Source: Serpentinicella alkaliphila (GTDB taxonomy: Bacteria > Bacillota > Clostridia > Peptostreptococcales > Natronincolaceae). Taken from it: a DNA stretch of 64,000 bases. This document shows positions 1 to 7,430 of this stretch, one piece after another. The stretch lies in contig NZ_CP058648.1 of the NCBI RefSeq assembly GCF_018141405.1, positions 387,001 to 451,000 on the forward strand. The letters are read 5' to 3'. The translations under genes were made by a program, and so were the position numbers. Every line of letters starts with the position of its first letter. The stretch's first letter is position 1. A model generated the notes under the pieces. That model had not been told where the DNA came from. It did no database searches and saw only the letters and a list, made by a program, of their open reading frames with translations.

Positions 1-1156
1 AAGACTACAACAAGAAGAAGAAACTGCATTTACTGAAGGAGATGTTATTGTACTTGATGATACAAAGGTGGCTCATGCCCATGGAAAGAAAATCCCTTTC
101 CTTTGTTGGTTATATGATAGCTCCATTAAAATAAATATCTGGTGTATGAATATAGTTGCTACAACTGTTGTATTAAAGAACGGACTTAAATATCCATTGT
201 TTTGGCGTATTTGGCGTAAGGTAGAAAATAGCGATGAAAAACAGACAAAAATAGATCTTTCAAAAGAAATGCTAATGGATATTCGCCGGATTTACACAGG
301 GGTACTATGGGTTGCCATGGACCGCCGGTTTTTATGCAAAGACTTTTTAATTGGCTCACAGATCATCAATATGATTGGGTTACTAAGGCAAAACGTAATA
401 CAAAGACACTTTATCGAAAAGAAATTGAGAATATTACAGGCCGAGAACGCTTTATCCCTGTAAAGCCTTCAATGCTTATTAAAGAAGTTTTTTCAAACTT
501 CTTATTAGTGGTCTAAAGATAAAGTAAGTGCTATATCCATACCTAATATTTATATCAAGTTACCCTACCGTTTAGTTGGAAAGCAGGGTAAAGTAGTAAC
601 TAAGTATCGTTATACGCCTATTGCAGCAGTTGTAGCTACAAGACTCAAAGAAGATACTGAAATGATGAAGGATGAATTTGAGAAAAACAAAGAGGTTGCA
701 GCTACATATCGTGGGGCTTACCTTTTGATTAGTAATAGGGTCGATAATCCTGAAGAAGCTTTAGATGCATATATTAAGCGTTGGAGCATTGAGGTTTTTT
801 TTAGAACTGCAAAACAAGAACTGGGGTTGAATTCTTGCCACTCAACGTCGGAAAGTCATCATTACGCCCATATTGAGCTCATTTTTACAGCAGAAACTTT
901 ACTTGTCTATGCAAGATGGGAACTCAATAATAAAGGCGCTGAAGAAGGCTTCACCCACGGCGAAATGGTCCGAAACTTTTTCAACGCCACATACCGTATC
1001 GTTATAAAAGCACAGCAATGCTTTCAAACTATACAAGTACATTTTGACACAGAAGTTAGGCAATTTGCAAGACTTATTGATAAATTTTGGCCGAAGAATT
1101 TATTGTTAGGTTGGTTTACTGTGCAAAATTCCCAGTATATGGAGTCAACTGCATAA
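1..1156 (+). pseudogene. IS4-like DDE transposase, 5'-truncated by window and frameshifted
   Basis: Remnant of an insertion-sequence transposase. The reading frame is open from base 2 (segment with LDDT, matching a first catalytic Asp) to about base 340, then moves to another frame (FNWLTDHQYDWVTKAK, about 340-510), then returns to the first frame from about 510 to the stop at 1154-1156. The last part carries YIKRWSIEVFFRTAKQELGL, the Y-R-E-K signature around the catalytic Glu of IS4-type DDE transposases. Two frameshifts mean it cannot make an intact enzyme unless the sequence contains errors. The start of the element lies outside the window, so its left end cannot be seen. Family assignment (IS4, possibly IS701-like) is from motif memory only. 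Confidence 0.8.
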
Positions 1157-1157
1157 C

Positions 1158-1544
1158 TCATGTAACTTCCTTATGCTTTTCACTAAGCTTTGACAATTCC
1201 TCTTCTAAAAGAAGCTGATCATCTTTTTGGTTTATATCTGATTCACAACCTTTTTCTTGAAATTTCTCTACTAGAATTACCTTGCTCTTTTCCTTAAGAA
1301 TTTTTTTACATCTATTTACTAGAATAGTTTTGCTCCAGCTATAAAAGGACCCCTCATTCTTTAGATTTGAGATATTTTCATATAAGATAACTATCATATC
1401 TTCAAGTGCATCTAAAGCATCTGCTTCATTTTTCATATATACATATGCCAATTTATAGTATTCCTGTTGTTTTAACATAATTAGTTTAATTAAAGCTTCC
1501 TTATCCCCTAGTTTAGCCCTACTTATAAGTACCTCCGTCTGCAT
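1158..1544 (-). pseudogene. ECF-type RNA polymerase sigma factor, C-terminal part lost at IS junction
   Basis: The 128 residues match the first two thirds of an extracytoplasmic-function sigma factor: region 2 (about residues 10-75, ALIKLIMLKQQEYYKLAYVY then ...SFYSWSKTILVNRCKKIL) and the start of region 4 (ELSKLSEKHKEV). Such proteins usually run to about 160-180 residues, with a region 4 helix-turn-helix for the -35 element. Here the frame stops right after KHKEV, exactly where the transposase element ends on the other strand, so the IS has removed region 4. The start is supported by GTGAGG upstream of the ATG. The truncated product should not recognise promoters normally. Any anti-sigma partner would lie beyond the left edge. 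Confidence 0.75.
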
Positions 1545-1657
1545 TTTTGCACCTCACTTTCATACATAAGAGTATCTATATACTAAAAAAGTTCATTTTA
1601 TAAAATAAATAAAGTAGTACTATTTTAATATAGCACTACTTATATTAGAGAACAGTT

Positions 1658-2476
1658 CTATTCTATTATAAATGATATTATATATTCACAGGACTCCTTA
1701 TCTTTTTTAGGATTATCCTCTTTCCACTTCCCTTTAAAGCCTAATTCCTGCATTGTAAGTTCAAAATGGCACATAGCTATACCAATATCAATTTTTTGTA
1801 CATCATAGCCTAGTCCCTCTCCATACCCTTTATTTCTAGCAAGATAGAAATGAAATTTTTCATTATCCACTAAAACTCTCCAAGGTTGTTTATTTGATGC
1901 AGATGGGGCAAGTCTAAGCATTTCAAGTGCTTGTATATACTTTTTATCCTTTTGATTTACTTCATTATTCCAACTGCCTTCAAAAAATAATTCTTTAAAG
2001 TCCTTACGATTGTTAGAACCCGCTGCAAATCTCATAAATGAATCTACTACGCTTCTTTTGTCTCTAGGGTAACCAATAGGGGTTATTACCGGTAACTCCT
2101 CTTCTTCTTTAAGCTCAATTGTATTTATAAATTCCTGTCTCTTGAAGGTACCTGCTAGCCAACAGGTGCCTAGGCCTAAGGATGTAGCATATAGTATTCC
2201 TTTTTCTAATACATATCCTAATTGCTCTAAGCTTCTAGGTTCTTTTTTTTCAGTAACAGCAGCAATAAAATTTTTAGCAGATTTTATTACCCCATATGTA
2301 CCTAGTTTTTTATTAGAGGAATCTTCAATATTTACTAGATAAAACTTAACTTTTGCACCAAAAGGGCCCGTAGTAGAATTTAAATAATCTAATATTTCTC
2401 GTTTTATAGAGCTCTCTAATGGCCTTTGATCATAGGTACGTGTAGACGTTCTTTTTTTTATGGAATCTATCCACAT
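1658..2476 (-). CDS. Nitroreductase-family FMN protein
   Basis: A 272-residue protein of the nitroreductase superfamily, of the kind with two half-domains. Visible family features are SIKKRTSTRTYDQRPLE at the N-terminus (the R-S/T-R FMN-phosphate contact), the central GLGTCWLAGTF segment, and a C-terminal LAPSASNKQPWRVLVD motif of the flavin pocket. The substrate cannot be predicted. An ATG three codons upstream (2485) sits almost on top of the GGGAG ribosome binding site, so the ATG at 2476 is the better start. It lies 17 bp after a thioesterase gene on the same strand and probably shares its transcript. Confidence 0.8.
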   Translation of the reverse strand: MWIDSIKKRTSTRTYDQRPLESSIKREILDYLNSTTGPFGAKVKFYLVNIEDSSNKKLGTYGVIKSAKNFIAAVTEKKEPRSLEQLGYVLEKGILYATSLGLGTCWLAGTFKRQEFINTIELKEEEELPVITPIGYPRDKRSVVDSFMRFAAGSNNRKDFKELFFEGSWNNEVNQKDKKYIQALEMLRLAPSASNKQPWRVLVDNEKFHFYLARNKGYGEGLGYDVQKIDIGIAMCHFELTMQELGFKGKWKEDNPKKDKESCEYIISFIIE

Positions 2477-2493
2477 TGATATCATACTCCCTT

Positions 2494-2910
2494 CTATTTA
2501 CTTTTCTCAAGTAGATTAAATAAGTCAGGATATTTCTTTTTTAGATTAATCGGTTTTCCATTTAAGGTACTAGAAAAAACATGTTCAGTAAACCCTTCTG
2601 ATATTAAAACATTGTCTGTCTCTCTTTCTATTATATAATTAAATTTTATTCTAACAGGTGTTAGGTTTTCAATAGCTGTCTTTATAATTAACTTATCAGC
2701 ATACTTAGCAGACACCTTATATTTACAGTTTACTTCTATTACAGGTAGCATTACACCCATCTCTTCCATATCCCTATAGCTCATGCTAAACTTCTCTAAA
2801 AAATCAGTTCTCCCAACTTCATACCACACAAAGTAATTGGAATGATAAATTACCCCCATCTGGTCAGTTTCATTATATCTTGGTACAATTATTGTTTCAT
2901 TAATAAACAT
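2494..2910 (-). CDS. YbgC/FadM-type acyl-CoA thioesterase (hotdog fold)
   Basis: A 138-residue single hotdog-domain protein. The segment RYNETDQMGVIYHSNYFVWY is the classic 4-hydroxybenzoyl-CoA thioesterase signature, with the catalytic Asp in TDQMG and the following HSNY. Length is typical (130-150). Members hydrolyse acyl-CoA thioesters in the cytoplasm; the acyl chain preferred here is unknown. GGAGG precedes the ATG. It is followed closely by the nitroreductase gene. Confidence 0.85.
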   Translation of the reverse strand: MFINETIIVPRYNETDQMGVIYHSNYFVWYEVGRTDFLEKFSMSYRDMEEMGVMLPVIEVNCKYKVSAKYADKLIIKTAIENLTPVRIKFNYIIERETDNVLISEGFTEHVFSSTLNGKPINLKKKYPDLFNLLEKSK

Positions 2911-3056
2911 TAATTCTTCCTCCCACCGTTCATAACCTCTTATGATTATTTCTAATTATTACTAATAATTATACCACTATTATTGGATTTTGTATAAATT
3001 GTGTATGATTGAAAAAAATAAGGATACTAATACTAGTTTTAAGTGAGGTTTGTTTT

Positions 3057-3671
3057 ATGAACTTAGATGTGAATATAACTATAGAAGATAGCTTAGTAAC
3101 ACTTAATATAAGAGACCTATCGATTAAAGAGTCTATACATGGAATTATTATGTTTAATAAGAAAGGCAACATACTTAATGTAGGTGAGACTGAACAGAAT
3201 TTTAAGGAATCTATTATAGGTACATTACCTTCCAGAAAGTCGGAAAATACAAGCTTTGTTGAATTCCCCGAAATGCATAAAATGTTTAAAGAACTATTAA
3301 ACATGTCCTACGAGGATACTGTTAGACTTTGTAAAGAAGATCCAATTAATGGCCCAAATATTGTTTGGGAAAGATTAAGAGATAATATCAACTTTGTTTA
3401 TCCCTTTGATCTTGAAAACCCAGACTATAACTATATGGCTCTATTTATTAATTATAACTTAATTATATTAACTGAAGAAAAATATAAAGGTGAAGGATTT
3501 ATTAAATCCTTTTTAAGAGCATTTTTCTTGAAATATTCACTAAATATTCATTTCAAAGAATATGTATCATTAAATCCACAACAAAAAAACTCATTAAAAA
3601 AAGAGCTTGGAGCAGCTCTTAAAAGACAGATTAAAGTTAAAGAATTAATAATTAATGGAGATTATATTTAA
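3057..3671 (+). CDS. Conserved hypothetical protein
   Basis: I do not recognise this family. The open frame begins at 3009, but the ATG at 3057 has a GTGAGG site at a proper distance, which gives a 204-residue soluble protein. It is acidic in the first two thirds (many Glu/Asp; WERLRDNINFVYPF around residue 110) and lysine-rich near the end (NSLKKELGAALKRQIKVKEL). No signal peptide, membrane segment or metal motif is visible. It stands alone on the + strand and its last 20 bases overlap the end of the convergent membrane-protein gene. Confidence 0.6.
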   Translation: MNLDVNITIEDSLVTLNIRDLSIKESIHGIIMFNKKGNILNVGETEQNFKESIIGTLPSRKSENTSFVEFPEMHKMFKELLNMSYEDTVRLCKEDPINGPNIVWERLRDNINFVYPFDLENPDYNYMALFINYNLIILTEEKYKGEGFIKSFLRAFFLKYSLNIHFKEYVSLNPQQKNSLKKELGAALKRQIKVKELIINGDYI

Positions 3672-4251
3672 ATAATTTAATACGTTTTTTATATTTTTCG
3701 TTAAATAATCCTTTATAGATTAATTTAAATATACCTATCATCTTAAAAATATCTCCGATACTTAATGACTTCGGTAAAGGATATGGCCTCTTCAAGTGAA
3801 TAATATCACCTAAGATTAAAAACTTAGTTGATTCACTTGCTGCTACATGAGTTAAACTTTTTGCATTTTGCAATATATTTAAGCTTTCCGCCGAAAGCAT
3901 ATGCTCAATTCCTTTAATATCAACAGGCATTCTTCCACCATTTGACATAATAACAATAAAGTTTAATAAAATACCAATTAGAATAAATGACATTCCTTTT
4001 AGATGATAATTTTTTATTACAGCACAAAAAAGCAGAATATAGACTACAAGTTGCAGCCATATGCCATAATCATTTATTAGTTTCCAATAGGGTGTCAATT
4101 CCTTAGCAACTATAATTGCACCTAAAGACTGTACTAACGCAGCTATTATTATTAGAACCATCCAATTAATTTTTAATCTCAATAAATTATTTAACTTTCC
4201 ACCCCTAAGTTTTCCTATCACAAGTGCACTACTGACAGGCTCAGCTAACAT
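3652..4251 (-). CDS. DUF5317-like membrane protein
   Basis: A protein of about 199 residues with about four hydrophobic segments (MVLIIIAALVQSLGAIIV, WLQLVVYILLFCAVI, SFILIGILLNFIVIM). The start MLAEPVSSALVIGKLRGGK and the later NGGRMPVD motif resemble the DUF5317 family of clostridial membrane proteins; the function is unknown. The frame extends to 4266, but AGAAGGTG lies just before the ATG at 4251, so that start is preferred. It overlaps the 3' end of the HD-GYP gene by a few bases, suggesting translational coupling. Confidence 0.65.
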   Translation of the reverse strand: MLAEPVSSALVIGKLRGGKLNNLLRLKINWMVLIIIAALVQSLGAIIVAKELTPYWKLINDYGIWLQLVVYILLFCAVIKNYHLKGMSFILIGILLNFIVIMSNGGRMPVDIKGIEHMLSAESLNILQNAKSLTHVAASESTKFLILGDIIHLKRPYPLPKSLSIGDIFKMIGIFKLIYKGLFNEKYKKRIKLFKYNLH

Positions 4252-5548
4252 ATGACACCTTCTCACTTTCTAGTATATCTTCTAACCAAATATTTTTTTG
4301 TTTCTTCATATATTTCATAAAACTTTCAACTACCCTAGGGTCAAATTGCTTCCCAGACTCTTTTATAATAATTTTATATGCAATAATTGAATTCATAGCT
4401 TTTCGATATGCCCTATCTGAAGTCATGGCATCATAAGCATCTGCAACAGCTAATATACTTGCTTCTAAAGGTATTTTATTACCTTCTAAATGTAACGGGT
4501 ATCCCTTACCATCATAACGTTCATGATGGTGTTTAATAATTTCAGCTACATCCTTTAAAAAATCAACCTCAAACAATATTTTTGCTCCAATCTCAGGGTG
4601 ATTTTGAACCCTGATATACTCTTCATCAGAAAGATTATCTGGTTTGTTAAGTATTGTGTCGGATATTCCTATTTTGCCTATATCATGTAGAATAGCTGCA
4701 GTATTTATTTTATCTACAACCTCATAAGTAAGCCCCATCTCCTGAGCTATACCTACCGCATATTGTGCTACTCTATATGAATGGCCTTTAGTATATTCAT
4801 CCTTTGCCTCTACAGCATTGGAAAGGGCTTTAATCGTTTCAAAATATACACTCTTCATATCTATATAAAGTTTAAATGAGTATCTTGCTACTAATAAAGG
4901 TCCTAAAAACATAACAACAGCAAACCAACCATAATGCGCATATGCTATTGCAGTTACAACTCCTAAAGGAGATAAAGCAATTATATTAATAATTGGCCAT
5001 ACTTTTTCACGAAGTGCATCTTTATACCTTTTATTTTCAATTATGCACATTAAACCAATAAATATTGAAGGATTTATTGCTGTATAAGTAAGTGTTGATG
5101 CAATAATTCCAATTATACTAAATCCCAATAGTCTAATACCCACGATATTCGTTTCCACTAAGTTATACACCACACTTGATAGAGCTAATGCAATTGCATA
5201 TGCACTAGCATTAAAAAGTCTTTTATGTTTATCACTATTAAAAAAGTGATATGATTTTCCATTGTATCTATCTATATAAATTAACATTGTAATAAAGCTA
5301 ATTACTGCTACAATACTTGGACTAAAAATAAACACTGTTGCTAATCCTATTGCGAAACTAATAGAGAAAGCAGTATTACCTTTAACTCTAATTTGGAGTG
5401 ATTGTGTAATAGCACCTATTAGAATAAAAAAAGAAATTTCTAGTGGGGCACTATATACGCTTTCTTTCAGACCAAATAAAAAACAGGCTACTCCCATTAA
5501 AATAATACTTACTGTATATATCTTTAATCTAATATTTTTATCATACAT
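4241..5548 (-). CDS. Membrane HD-GYP domain protein, putative c-di-GMP phosphodiesterase
   Basis: 435 residues: an N-terminal half with about seven to eight membrane segments (to about residue 230) and a C-terminal HD-GYP domain. Catalytic features are complete: KGHSYRV, the HD pair in ILHDIGKIGI, HPEIGAKIL, HHHERYDGKGYP (the GYP motif) and ADAYDAMTSDRAYR. This domain hydrolyses cyclic di-GMP (some members act on other cyclic dinucleotides). The membrane part is the likely signal input. It is preceded by AAAGGGGA and by an unusual leader holding a tiny hydrophobic ORF, and is coupled to the DUF5317-like gene downstream. Confidence 0.85.
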   Translation of the reverse strand: MYDKNIRLKIYTVSIILMGVACFLFGLKESVYSAPLEISFFILIGAITQSLQIRVKGNTAFSISFAIGLATVFIFSPSIVAVISFITMLIYIDRYNGKSYHFFNSDKHKRLFNASAYAIALALSSVVYNLVETNIVGIRLLGFSIIGIIASTLTYTAINPSIFIGLMCIIENKRYKDALREKVWPIINIIALSPLGVVTAIAYAHYGWFAVVMFLGPLLVARYSFKLYIDMKSVYFETIKALSNAVEAKDEYTKGHSYRVAQYAVGIAQEMGLTYEVVDKINTAAILHDIGKIGISDTILNKPDNLSDEEYIRVQNHPEIGAKILFEVDFLKDVAEIIKHHHERYDGKGYPLHLEGNKIPLEASILAVADAYDAMTSDRAYRKAMNSIIAYKIIIKESGKQFDPRVVESFMKYMKKQKNIWLEDILESEKVSYVS

Positions 5549-5570
5549 ACTAGTTTTCCCCTTTATATTA

Positions 5571-5765
5571 TTTAGGTCGGCAACTTTTATTTTATATTAT
5601 ACCCATGTAAAAGATGCTCCACCAGCTAACACTAGTGATAATAACGCAAGTAAAAGTGCCATTATTCTTTTCATTGATACAGCCCCCTTTTTTCAAAGGC
5701 TCTGTTTTTCGCTATTTATACAGGCTATATCGCTTCGCTTATGAAAAATTCCATGCCGACCTAAA
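5571..5765. repeat. 12-bp inverted repeat enclosing a tiny ORF
   Basis: TTTAGGTCGGCA at 5571-5582 is the exact reverse complement of TGCCGACCTAAA at 5754-5765. The arms sit just after the stop of the gene ending at 5769 and just before the ribosome binding site of the HD-GYP gene. In a minus-strand transcript they would close a loop of about 170 nt that contains the small ORF at 5597-5674. No known riboswitch consensus was recognised. A small mobile element or a long-range RNA stem are both possible. Confidence 0.55.
5597..5674 (-). CDS. Putative 25-residue hydrophobic peptide
   Basis: The ATG at 5672-5674 follows a GGGGG stretch about 8 nt upstream. The predicted product is MKRIMALLLALLSLVLAGGA followed by SFTWV. 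Two basic residues and then about 14 hydrophobic ones give it the form of a single membrane helix or a bare signal peptide. It lies between the unknown gene ending at 5769 and the membrane HD-GYP gene, all on the minus strand. The GGGGG may be partly hidden in a hairpin with an upstream AGCC. It could be a small membrane partner of the HD-GYP protein, a leader peptide, or chance. Confidence 0.4.
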   Translation of the reverse strand: MKRIMALLLALLSLVLAGGASFTWV

Positions 5766-5768
5766 AAT

Positions 5769-6413
5769 TTAACTCAAGTTAGATATTTTAGAAATCCTTC
5801 TGTTAATTGCATCTAAAGTAGCTTTTACTATGGTCTCATATTCATCCTTAACTATTATTGCTGTACCAGTCATTAAGGTTTCTGATCTATTTGATATATA
5901 ACTTACTGCAACTATCATGATTTGTTCTTTTGCTAAGTAAATTTTTTCAACATCTTCTACAATTAAAATGTCCTCTACATTTAGTATCTTATGTATACAG
6001 TCTATAGTTGCTTGGGCTACAAGCCTATAGCTGTTATTTTTAGACCCTAGTCCTTTTGCAATACCTTCTATTTTCTCATTGTCTTTTACTAAAACTACTT
6101 TAATTTCAGTTATATTACCTGTAATAGACAGTTGTACTGATTCTACCTGTAACCTAAATTCATTTGTATAGCTATGTTTATCATCTATTTGTGCAACACT
6201 AATTTTCTTGTAGTCAATATTCATATTAAATTTAGCGTTTAAGGCTGATTGTATATCTCTAGATATTTGTTTGGGTCCCCTGCGATTAGAAGCTAATACA
6301 TGTATTTCTTCAATTTCATCACCATTCATTACTACTTTTGAAGAAACAACGTCAAAAATATTGTTTATTAACTCTTCTAAATTTAATACTTTTACTTCAG
6401 AACCGTTGTTCAT
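5769..6413 (-). CDS. Conserved hypothetical protein with a two-part architecture
   Basis: 214 residues; I cannot name the family. The N-terminal half contains EIHVLASNRRGPKQISRDIQ, which has the feel of a conserved RNA- or nucleotide-binding segment. The C-terminal half has two similar stretches (NSYRLVAQATIDCIHKIL and ETIVKATLDAINRRIS), suggesting a repeated alpha/beta unit. There is no signal peptide or membrane segment. AAGGGG precedes the ATG. The HD-GYP gene follows on the same strand, so a role in the same signalling unit is possible but not shown. Confidence 0.6.
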   Translation of the reverse strand: MNNGSEVKVLNLEELINNIFDVVSSKVVMNGDEIEEIHVLASNRRGPKQISRDIQSALNAKFNMNIDYKKISVAQIDDKHSYTNEFRLQVESVQLSITGNITEIKVVLVKDNEKIEGIAKGLGSKNNSYRLVAQATIDCIHKILNVEDILIVEDVEKIYLAKEQIMIVAVSYISNRSETLMTGTAIIVKDEYETIVKATLDAINRRISKISNLS

Positions 6414-6597
6414 TTAATCAAAACCCCTTTAGTGCAAATTTACCGAGCAATAGAAATCCCCCATAATTTCCCTCAATTTCTCTTTATTCGATATAATCCA
6501 ATAAATTTCCTTCTTAAAATACAGAAAAATATTTTTTTATTTTGACAAAAAAATAAGGGCTTGTATTAGCCCAAAGGTTTTTAATATAGATTTTTTA

Positions 6598-7284
6598 TTA
6601 ATTAATCGAATCCTGAAGTTTCGCTTTATCCTTAATAATCATTTTCTTACCGTTTATATCAATCAGTCCATCTTTTTTAAATTGACTTAGAGCCCTACTT
6701 ACAGTTTCTCTAGCAGTACCAATCATATTTGCTAAGTCTTGGCGTGACAAATCTAATTTTAGCTGTATTCCATTTTGAGTCTCTACTCCATGCTCTTTAG
6801 CCAATTTTAAAATAGTTTGGGCTGTTCTACCGTAGGTATCGCCTAATGCTAGTTCCTTTACTTTTTGTTGAGATTGAAAAAGTTTTTTACTAAATATTTT
6901 AATTATTTGTAAAGCAATATCAGAGTTTTGCCTAATTAAACTTTCTAAATCTTTATTTTTAATCATTCCAATTTCAGAATCCTCTAAGACTTCTGCAGAA
7001 GCTGGATAAGGTATATTATTAAAAAGGGTCACCTCCGCAAATACTCCACCTTCATTAATAATTGTAAATATATGTTCTCTTCCATCGAATGCAGTTTTAT
7101 ATATTTTTACCTTTCCACTCTTAACAAAATAAAAAGCTTCTCCAGGGTCACCTTCCATAAACATAACAGTTCCTTTTTGAAATACATTATATATGGAGAT
7201 TTTACTTATCCTTTCGAGATCTTCTTCATTTAATCCATTGAAAACAGGGATCTTCTTCAAATACTCTACAGTAGTTTTTTTCAT
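6598..7284 (-). CDS. Crp/Fnr-family transcriptional regulator
   Basis: 228 residues: a cyclic-nucleotide-binding-type beta barrel (about 10-130, with FMEGDPGEAFYFVKSGKVKI), a dimer helix, and a C-terminal winged helix-turn-helix (LSRQDLANMIGTARETVSRA, with recognition helix TARETVSRA). There are no cysteines to carry an Fnr-type Fe-S cluster. I also do not see the Cys/His pair expected in heme-binding CooA, so the effector is unknown. It is divergent from the CO dehydrogenase gene and shares a 146-bp intergenic region with it, which makes control of cooS the natural inference. GAGG precedes the ATG. Confidence 0.85.
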   Translation of the reverse strand: MKKTTVEYLKKIPVFNGLNEEDLERISKISIYNVFQKGTVMFMEGDPGEAFYFVKSGKVKIYKTAFDGREHIFTIINEGGVFAEVTLFNNIPYPASAEVLEDSEIGMIKNKDLESLIRQNSDIALQIIKIFSKKLFQSQQKVKELALGDTYGRTAQTILKLAKEHGVETQNGIQLKLDLSRQDLANMIGTARETVSRALSQFKKDGLIDINGKKMIIKDKAKLQDSIN

Positions 7285-7316
7285 AACATACCTCTTTTCT
7301 AAAAGCTAGTCCATTT

Positions 7317-7392
7317 TGATATTATATCATTTTTTAAAATTTATTAAAAATGAAATTTGAATATACTTTACTAAATTTACAAATCCTATAAT
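7317..7392 (+). promoter_or_regulatory. Palindrome and -10 box in the regulator/cooS intergenic region
   Basis: TGATATTATATCA (7317-7329) is a perfect palindrome with 6-bp arms, similar to Crp/Fnr half sites (TGA...TCA) but with a 7-base rather than 6-base core. A TATAAT (7387-7392) lies 38 bp before the cooS start and lacks a good -35 box 17 bp upstream, as expected of an activator-dependent promoter. The assignment as the binding site of the divergent regulator is inference. Confidence 0.4.
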
Positions 7393-7430
7393 TGAATGTA
7401 GCAAAGCTATATAAGAATGGAGGTTATTAA

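Noticed and set aside
5571-5765. Possible c-di-GMP riboswitch before the HD-GYP gene
   Set aside because: Neither the GEMM-I core (tetraloop and receptor with the conserved A and GG elements) nor a type II pseudoknot could be found; only the inverted repeat is clear.
6598-7284. Regulator as CO-sensing CooA
   Set aside because: No cysteine is present in the protein and the heme-ligand pattern is not seen; called only Crp/Fnr family.
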